Below are positions 14,754-19,363 of a stretch of 19,363 bases of DNA, in pieces (within the stretch, counting starts at the first letter, position 1; each line of letters opens with the position of its first letter). The stretch is taken from the NCBI GenBank assembly GCA_958441075.1, contig CAUCBQ010000017.1, forward strand, positions 1 through 19,363, in the 5' to 3' direction. The stretch comes from an uncultured Clostridiaceae bacterium. GTDB taxonomy: Bacteria; Bacillota; Clostridia; Lachnospirales; Lachnospiraceae. The translations under genes were made by a program, and so were the position numbers. Below the pieces are notes generated by a model. The model saw only the letters and a list, made by a program, of their open reading frames with translations, made no database searches and was not told the DNA's origin.

Positions 14754-15344
14754 ATGAGTATGGAACTGGTCGACCGGAGAATCCGAAAAACCCGCAGACA
14801 ATTAAAATCCTGTCTCATTGCTCTGTTGAAAACAAAACGGATTCAGGATATCACCGTACGGGAGCTGACAGAGATGGCTGACCTGAACCGGGGAACCTTT
14901 TACCTTCACTATAAAGATGTATTTGATCTTCTGGAGCAGACAGAGGATGAGCTTTTGGGAAAGCTGAACGCTGTGATTCAAAAGCACAGGGCAGAGGAGC
15001 TTTTAGACCGTCCCTTTAATATTTTCCATGAGGTATATACGCTGGTATATGAAAATGCAGACCTGGTAGAGATTCTTTTGGGAGAAAACGGCGATCTGAA
15101 CTTTCTTAACCGAATGAAGCAGATTATACGGGATAAATGTCTCCATGACTGGATGGAAGTGGTACGCACAGGAAATACAGCTGTATTTGACGCCTACTTC
15201 GCATTTATCGTCTCCGGCTGTCTGGGACTGGTACAGCAATGGCTGAAAGCCGGCCTTAAGGAAACACCGGCCCAGATGGCACGGCTGACGGAAAAGATCA
15301 TCACCGATCAGATCCATGTGCTTTCCCAGGACCCTCTGGAATAA
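14754..15344 (+). CDS. TetR/AcrR-family regulator of the MMPL operon
   Basis: This 196-residue protein has an N-terminal helix-turn-helix (ITVRELTEMADLNRGTFYLHY, about residues 33-53), the classic TetR recognition-helix pattern, followed by an all-helical ligand-binding region. The C-terminal part (…GLVQQWLKAGLKETPAQMARL) is the TetR_C type common in Firmicutes. GGAGG at 14741-14745 points to the ATG at 14754; the TTG at 14748 is too close to it. The gene is divergent from the operon at 14542-9085, with a shared 211-bp region carrying promoters on both strands and an inverted repeat, the usual arrangement of a local repressor and its efflux operon. The inducer is unknown but may be the exported molecule. 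Confidence 0.85.
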   Translation: MSMELVDRRIRKTRRQLKSCLIALLKTKRIQDITVRELTEMADLNRGTFYLHYKDVFDLLEQTEDELLGKLNAVIQKHRAEELLDRPFNIFHEVYTLVYENADLVEILLGENGDLNFLNRMKQIIRDKCLHDWMEVVRTGNTAVFDAYFAFIVSGCLGLVQQWLKAGLKETPAQMARLTEKIITDQIHVLSQDPLE

Positions 15345-15380
15345 ATCCTCCCCGTAAATGTGCAGACTCTGTCAAAAAAT

Positions 15381-15404
15381 TCAGAAAACTATTGTAATTT
15401 CTGA
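15381..15404. terminator. weak terminator-like hairpin after tetR
   Basis: The arms TCAGAAA (15381-15387) and TTTCTGA (15398-15404) are flanked by A and T runs, giving a possible weak terminator after the tetR gene. It overlaps the brnQ promoter (15392-15420), so it could equally be an operator or chance AT-rich symmetry. Confidence 0.3.
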
Positions 15405-15420
15405 TTTTCTGTTCTATAAT
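15392..15420 (+). promoter_or_regulatory. promoter of the brnQ T-box transcript
   Basis: -35 TTGTAA (15392-15397) and a perfect -10 TATAAT (15415-15420) are 17 bp apart. The predicted start near 15427 gives a leader of about 280 nt, enough for a complete T-box. Confidence 0.75.
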
Positions 15421-15447
15421 ACACCCATAGCCAAAATTCATTTGATG

Positions 15448-15684
15448 GGAACAAGTAATCTGCAGCGGATATTTCAGAGAGACAGCGGTTGGTGTGAGCT
15501 GTTATTGAACCTGACAGACGAAATCATCCCGGAGAAGCAAACTGAAGTTTAGTAGGAGCGCCGGAGCAGAGCCACGTTACAGGTGATACGCATTAGAGGA
15601 TGCGGAAATGAGCTGAATGTATTTCAGAAATTAAGGTGGTACCACGGTTTTTAATCGTCCTTTTTATTAAGGACGATTTTTTTT
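15448..15684 (+). promoter_or_regulatory. T-box riboswitch, isoleucine-type, controlling brnQ
   Basis: The conserved T-box sequence AAGGTGGTACCACGG is at 15633-15647, where uncharged tRNA ends pair. Upstream are Stem I elements: the CAGAGAGAC bulge region (15475-15483), the GGTTGGTGTGAGC apical motif (about 15487-15499) and AGTAGGAGC at the 3' base (about 15551-15559). In the specifier region CGAAATCATC the codon is most likely ATC (15523-15525), with another ATC directly after it, so the cognate tRNA should be tRNA-Ile. Uncharged tRNA-Ile would stabilise the antiterminator and switch on brnQ. Confidence 0.92.
15653..15684 (+). terminator. regulated terminator of the T-box leader
   Basis: The arms AATCGTCCTT (15653-15662) and AAGGACGATT (15669-15678) form a perfect 10-bp stem with a 6-nt loop, followed by an eight-T tract (15677-15684). 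It starts directly after the T-box sequence, so its left arm can be captured by the antiterminator. Confidence 0.92.
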
Positions 15685-15705
15685 ATTTCAAGGAGGTTTT
15701 TAATT

Positions 15706-17028
15706 ATGAAGCTGCAAAAGAAACAAATCCTGCTGGTGAGCTTTATGCTCTTTTCTCTGTTCTTCGGGGCAGGCAACCTGATATTCCCGCCGTTTTTAGG
15801 ACAGAATGCAGGAAGCCAGACCCCTCTTGCCATTGGCTCCTTTCTGATTACAGCTGTGGCTCTTCCTGTACTGGGAGTCATCGTTGTTGCAAAATTTGAC
15901 GGACTGGAAAAGCTGGCGAGAAAAGTGAATCCAAAATTTGCCATTGTATTTACCATTCTTATCTATCTTTCCATCGGTCCCGGACTTGGCATCCCCAGAG
16001 CTGCCTCTCTCCCATTTGAGATGGCAGTGGCTCCCTATCTTCCCAAAGAGGCCAATCTGGCCTTATTTATGCTTGGATTTTCTCTTGTATTTTTCCTTAT
16101 TGCCGGCTGGCTGGCCCTTACGCCCAATAAGCTGGTAGAGCGAATCGGAAAATTTTTAACTCCAAGCCTGTTATTTTTGCTGCTTTTTGTATTTTTCAAT
16201 TTTCTTTTAAGAGGAAATGTCAATGTAGCAGAACCGCAGGAAAGCTATGTTTCCAGCCCGCTTGTGAAAGGATTTCTGGAAGGCTATCTGACAATGGATA
16301 CCATTGCAGCTTTAAATTTCGGCCTTGTAATTGCCACCACCATCACCGGACTGGGAATCAGACAAAAATCAGATGTGATGAAATATACGGTTATGACGGG
16401 TATTTTTGCAGGACTCATCCTGGCCAGCGTCTATCTGATCCTAGCTTATATGGGTATGAGCTCCTCCGGCATATTCCCTATTCAGGAAAACGGAGCATGG
16501 ACGCTGCGCTGTATTGTACATCAGCTTTTTGGAGATACCGGAGCTGTCCTTCTGGCAGCGATCTTTACTTTGGCCTGTCTGACAACCTGCGTAGGGCTGA
16601 TTACTTCTATTTCACAGTATTTTTCAACCCTGACCTCCAGACTGTCCTACCGCCAGCTGGTTTTTCTGATCGCAGGATTTTCCTTTGTGGTCTGCAATCA
16701 GGGCCTGAATGTGATCTTAAGTATCTCTGTACCTGTACTGGATGCCATTTACCCTGTTTCCATCATGCTCATTGTCCTCGGACTGTGTGATTCCAAACTG
16801 GGACACATCCCCTTTATCTATCCCTGCACTATCGGCTCCGTGGGATTTATCAGCATCATTTACGCAGTTGAAAAAATCGGCCTGAATCTCGGAGGACTGG
16901 GCCGGATCTTCCACTCCCTTCCCCTGTATTCCGCCGGTCTGGGATGGACGGTCATTGCCGCTCTTGTTATGGCAGCGTGCATTCTGGTATTCCGGTTTTT
17001 ACCGGTCCGCTCTCAAATCCGGTCATAA
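15706..17028 (+). CDS. brnQ: branched-chain amino acid carrier BrnQ
   Basis: This 440-residue membrane protein imports leucine, isoleucine and valine with Na+ or H+ (LIVCS family). It has about 12 hydrophobic helices across its length and the family N-terminal block FFGAGNLIFPPFLGQNAG (residues about 19-36), followed by FDGLEKLARKVNPKF and a GPGLGIPRAASLPFE motif. AAGGAGG lies about 9 nt before the ATG. A T-box leader with an isoleucine-type specifier precedes it, so uptake should rise when charged tRNA-Ile is scarce. A hairpin terminator follows the stop by 8 bp. It is full-length, with no sign of damage. Confidence 0.95.
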   Translation: MKLQKKQILLVSFMLFSLFFGAGNLIFPPFLGQNAGSQTPLAIGSFLITAVALPVLGVIVVAKFDGLEKLARKVNPKFAIVFTILIYLSIGPGLGIPRAASLPFEMAVAPYLPKEANLALFMLGFSLVFFLIAGWLALTPNKLVERIGKFLTPSLLFLLLFVFFNFLLRGNVNVAEPQESYVSSPLVKGFLEGYLTMDTIAALNFGLVIATTITGLGIRQKSDVMKYTVMTGIFAGLILASVYLILAYMGMSSSGIFPIQENGAWTLRCIVHQLFGDTGAVLLAAIFTLACLTTCVGLITSISQYFSTLTSRLSYRQLVFLIAGFSFVVCNQGLNVILSISVPVLDAIYPVSIMLIVLGLCDSKLGHIPFIYPCTIGSVGFISIIYAVEKIGLNLGGLGRIFHSLPLYSAGLGWTVIAALVMAACILVFRFLPVRSQIRS

Positions 17029-17036
17029 AAAGACAA

Positions 17037-17074
17037 AGCTCCCTGTATACTGAACTAACCGTATACAGGGAGCT
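17037..17074 (+). terminator. hairpin after brnQ overlapping the pdaA ribosome binding site
   Basis: The arms 17037-17050 and 17061-17074 (core AGCTCCCTGTATAC and its complement) pair perfectly over 14 bp with a 10-nt loop. The following tract GTTTGTTATT is a poor U run, so termination may be partial. The right arm contains AGGGAG (17067-17072), the only Shine-Dalgarno-like sequence for pdaA. Confidence 0.7.
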
Positions 17075-17084
17075 GTTTGTTATT

Positions 17085-17930
17085 ATGAAAAATGATGGGT
17101 CCTGGGATTTTTCCTTCTGGGGAATTATCCTCACCGGAGTATTGTTTTTAATGGCTTATGGAGCCGGACAGTGGACTGCCAGCCAGATAGAAACAGGATT
17201 TTTCGGTTCTGATAACCGTCTGGAAGCATCTGCTGACGGAAACTGGGGACTAGGGTTTCCCGAAAAAGGAAAAACTCCTGTTGGAAATGCCTCTGCCGGC
17301 TATTTAAAGCAGTATAACGCCTGGTATGCCGGAGATCCGGCAGAAAAGGTAATCTATCTCACCTTTGACGCCGGCTATGAAAATGGAAATACAGAGCTGA
17401 TTCTGGATGCACTGAAAAAGCATCGCGCACCGGCGGCGTTCTTTCTGGTGGGGAACTATCTGGAAACCAGTCCGGAACTGGTAAAGCGAATGGTCTCTGA
17501 GGGACATATCGTTGGGAATCACACATACCATCACCCTGATATGTCAAAAATTTCCAGCCAGGAAGCCTTCCAAAAGGAACTGGCGGAGCTGGAGGCCCTC
17601 TATGAACAGACTACCGGACAGAAAATGAAGCGCTATTACCGCCCGCCTCAGGGAAAATACAGCGAAAGCAACCTGCAGATGGCAAAGGATATGGGGTATG
17701 ACACCTTTTTCTGGAGCCTGGCCTATGTGGACTGGTACGAAGACAAACAGCCCTCGAAGGAAGAGGCCTTTGAAAAGCTTATCGGCCGCATCCATCCGGG
17801 GGCTGTGGTGCTTCTTCACAGTACCTCAAAAACCAATGGTCAGATTCTGGATGAGCTTCTGACGAAATGGGAAGAAATGGGATACCGTTTTGAATCACTG
17901 GATCACCTTACGGCTCAGTCTGTCAGGTGA
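17085..17930 (+). CDS. pdaA: PdaA-type polysaccharide (muramic) de-N-acetylase
   Basis: PdaA removes the acetyl group from muramic acid residues, a step toward muramic delta-lactam in the spore cortex. The protein is 281 residues with an N-terminal membrane anchor or signal (about 11-30). The NodB-fold motifs follow in order: TFDAG (93-97, catalytic Asp at D95), HTYHH (146-150, metal ligands), RPPQG (186-190), VDW (215-217) and LLHS (243-246). The TFDxGYENG and VDW blocks match B. subtilis PdaA. The second Asp of the generic TFDDG motif is Ala here; PdaA proteins typically lack it. An earlier in-frame start inside brnQ (16944) is rejected because it has no signal peptide. The best start is the ATG at 17085, 12 nt after AGGGAG. 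Its 3' end overlaps the convergent gene by 16 bp. Confidence 0.88.
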   Translation: MKNDGSWDFSFWGIILTGVLFLMAYGAGQWTASQIETGFFGSDNRLEASADGNWGLGFPEKGKTPVGNASAGYLKQYNAWYAGDPAEKVIYLTFDAGYENGNTELILDALKKHRAPAAFFLVGNYLETSPELVKRMVSEGHIVGNHTYHHPDMSKISSQEAFQKELAELEALYEQTTGQKMKRYYRPPQGKYSESNLQMAKDMGYDTFFWSLAYVDWYEDKQPSKEEAFEKLIGRIHPGAVVLLHSTSKTNGQILDELLTKWEEMGYRFESLDHLTAQSVR

Positions 17931-18274
17931 GCTTCCCACTCTTTTTCCCTAAAGCCCGGAAATGCCCACTGTTCTGTAACCGCCAGAGGCCGCTTTACCA
18001 GCATACCGTCCGTTGCCAGAAGTTCAAGCTGCTCCTCCTCTGTCATCTGGGGCAGCTTATCCTTAAGCCCCAGCTCTTTATACAGGTTTCCGCTGGTATT
18101 AAAAAAACGCTTCAAAGGAAGACCGCTGCGTCTGTGCCAGTCAGCCAGCTCTTCCTTTGACGGATTCTGCTCTTTGACAGGCCTTTTTTCATAGGTAATT
18201 CCTTTTTCGTCCAGCCAGCTTAATGCCTTTTTACAGGTACTGCATTTATCATAGCATAATACGGTCAGCTTCAT
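17915..18274 (-). CDS. ArsC/Spx-family thioredoxin-fold protein
   Basis: This 119-residue protein of the ArsC/Spx/YffB family has the N-terminal pair C11-S-T-C14 in YDKCSTCKKALSWL and the family's C-terminal GMLVKRPLAV block. Family members act as glutaredoxin-linked arsenate reductases, as the RNA-polymerase-binding regulator Spx, or in unknown redox roles. The CxxC pair resembles Spx and YusI-type proteins more than plasmid ArsC, which has a single catalytic Cys in this position. There is no ars operon nearby, so a true arsenate role is unlikely to be inferred safely. It is the last of three leftward genes, joined to the one before by an ATGA overlap at 18271-18274. Confidence 0.8.
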   Translation of the reverse strand: MKLTVLCYDKCSTCKKALSWLDEKGITYEKRPVKEQNPSKEELADWHRRSGLPLKRFFNTSGNLYKELGLKDKLPQMTEEEQLELLATDGMLVKRPLAVTEQWAFPGFREKEWEAHLTD

Positions 18275-18960
18275 TTTTCTGATTCCTCCATATCCAATCT
18301 GCCTGAAAAGTGTTTATCATCCAGAATACGGGCCTCTATACCCTGTTTCTGTCCGTTTAAACACCTGATTCTTATGGTTCCGTCTAAAAGTTCTACCGTG
18401 TCCTCATAAAGAGCCCTCTCCTCTCCGAAAAGGGTCAGGCTTCCTCCTTCCATCCGCAGAGCGGATGGATTATCCTGACTGAGAGTTTCTTTCTGCCACT
18501 CCCCCTCCAGAGCCGTCTTTCCCTGAAGTGTTAAGCTTCCATCTCCCCGGATAGTAAGAGTACCCGGACCTTTCTTAAGCGCAGGCCCTGCGCTTAAAAG
18601 CCCGTTTTCCGTTCCCTTTTTCAGAACAAGGATCAGATCTCCCTGAATCTCAAGGGCCGGGATTTCTTCCTCCAGGCTGCCCGCCTGAAGTCCGTCCAGC
18701 GTCAGAGTATACTGGCCTCTGGAATTTCTCAGTACCCAGCCCTTTCCCTCTGTTACCTTTCCCTGCAGGGGAATAGGCGCCTCTTCTCCGGCAATCGCCA
18801 CATAGCTGAGCGGAACCTGAGCTCTGGAAGTGGTAAGCCCCAATTTTGACGCTGCAAAAAGCCCCAGAAAGACGACCCCGGGACAGCAAATCATCACAAG
18901 ACCGATAAACAGAAGGGCTTTCAGAATCCCTCCTGTAAATTCCTTTGGAATTTTTTTCAT
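18271..18960 (-). CDS. membrane-anchored protein with beta-rich extracellular domain, unknown
   Basis: This 229-residue protein has one N-terminal membrane segment (about residues 12-38, GILKALLFIGLVMICC...) after a short basic stretch. The rest is predicted outside the cell. From about residue 80 it carries short alternating beta strands and G-D/G-N turns (GTLTIRGDGSLTLQG, SALRMEGGSLTLFG, VELLDGTIRIR), a pattern like small right-handed beta-helix or solenoid domains such as those in carbohydrate-binding Cthe_2159-like proteins. I do not recognise a specific family. ATGA overlaps link it to both neighbours, so the three are probably translated together. Confidence 0.6.
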   Translation of the reverse strand: MKKIPKEFTGGILKALLFIGLVMICCPGVVFLGLFAASKLGLTTSRAQVPLSYVAIAGEEAPIPLQGKVTEGKGWVLRNSRGQYTLTLDGLQAGSLEEEIPALEIQGDLILVLKKGTENGLLSAGPALKKGPGTLTIRGDGSLTLQGKTALEGEWQKETLSQDNPSALRMEGGSLTLFGEERALYEDTVELLDGTIRIRCLNGQKQGIEARILDDKHFSGRLDMEESEK

Positions 18961-19363
18961 CCCTGTTTTATCCTTTCCTGCGCTTTTATCGTATTTTTAA
19001 GACCCAAAACGTTTCCGGCATCCTCTAACCGCCTGTAAAATTCCTCGAAAAAGGTTTCTGTACCCTCATAGGCTTCCATATAGAACCGGTTCAGAATATA
19101 AAGGCAGAGCTTTTTCGCCTCTGCCTGGCCTCCGGCTCCCAGAGAGCGTATTTTTTCCCCCAGCTCCTTTGCGGTATAATGCCAGTCATTGATAAACTGT
19201 TCATATGCCGCAAAATCCGGAGTATCCACCCATTTGCGGACCCGGACCTTTGTACGTTTCTCCTTTCTGCACTCATGGGTCTGAAGAAAATAGCGGAAGC
19301 TTCCATTTTCATAGAAACGGCCTAAAGGAAACAGGCGGCAGAAGCCGGGACGAATGGGATGGA
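18957..19363 (-). CDS. unknown protein, 5' part outside window
   Basis: The frame is open from the stop at 18957-18959 to the window edge. The first visible codon is CAT at 19361-19359, and the true start lies beyond. The visible 134 residues begin HPIRPGFCRLFPLGRFYENG, followed by a basic RKEKRTKVRVRKW stretch and a helical tail. The GTG at 19229 is only an internal codon. No membrane segment or known domain is recognised. It overlaps the next gene by ATGA and so heads the visible part of a three-gene leftward operon. Confidence 0.55.
   Translation of the reverse strand, partial: HPIRPGFCRLFPLGRFYENGSFRYFLQTHECRKEKRTKVRVRKWVDTPDFAAYEQFINDWHYTAKELGEKIRSLGAGGQAEAKKLCLYILNRFYMEAYEGTETFFEEFYRRLEDAGNVLGLKNTIKAQERIKQG

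Noticed and set aside
15358..15552. 64-codon plus-strand frame before brnQ, considered as a leader peptide
   Set aside because: It runs through the promoter and T-box Stem I, whose structure explains this stretch; it has no ribosome site.
16944..17084. Extended N-terminus of pdaA overlapping brnQ
   Set aside because: It is out of frame with brnQ, has no signal peptide, and the membrane anchor starts at the ATG at 17085.

Overview
The window looks like chromosomal DNA from a low-to-mid GC, spore-forming Firmicute, most likely a gut Lachnospiraceae-type clostridium. The reasons are strong AGGAG-type ribosome binding sites, Rho-independent terminators with long U tracts, a T-box leader, a PdaA-type spore-cortex deacetylase, and choline-binding-type wall repeats. 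The genus is an inference; there is no rRNA or other marker gene. No phage, insertion sequence, CRISPR array, tRNA or rRNA is visible.

Left part (1-5140): the 3' part of a large ABC-class ATPase (COG3044 type) converges on a small coiled-coil protein. A rightward group follows: a secreted ComEC-like metallo-beta-lactamase-fold lipoprotein, a DUF3006 protein, asparagine synthetase AsnA and a TRIC/UPF0126 membrane protein. It ends at a bidirectional terminator.

Middle (5160-9003): leftward genes for a Na+/phosphate cotransporter with a PhoU-like tail, lactaldehyde reductase FucO, and a TetR-type regulator. The transporter promoter is flanked by two inverted arrays of 11-bp-spaced TTTACA hexamers that look like Pho boxes, and its leader can fold into a three-way junction.

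Efflux locus (9085-15344): a leftward operon encodes an exported protein with wall-binding repeats and a CAP-like tail, an MMPL/HAE3 transporter, and a 771-residue exported coiled-coil protein whose start overlaps the transporter stop. A divergent TetR-family gene shares the promoter region, where an inverted repeat lies within the tetR promoter. A three-gene exporter with an extracytoplasmic accessory protein is the least described system here.

Right part (15345-19363): a T-box leader with an isoleucine-type specifier controls brnQ. pdaA follows, and its ribosome binding site lies inside the brnQ terminator hairpin. A leftward cluster converges on pdaA: a partial unknown gene, an unknown membrane-anchored protein and an ArsC/Spx-like thioredoxin-fold protein, joined by ATGA overlaps. 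Functional calls rest on motifs recognised by eye; no database search was possible.
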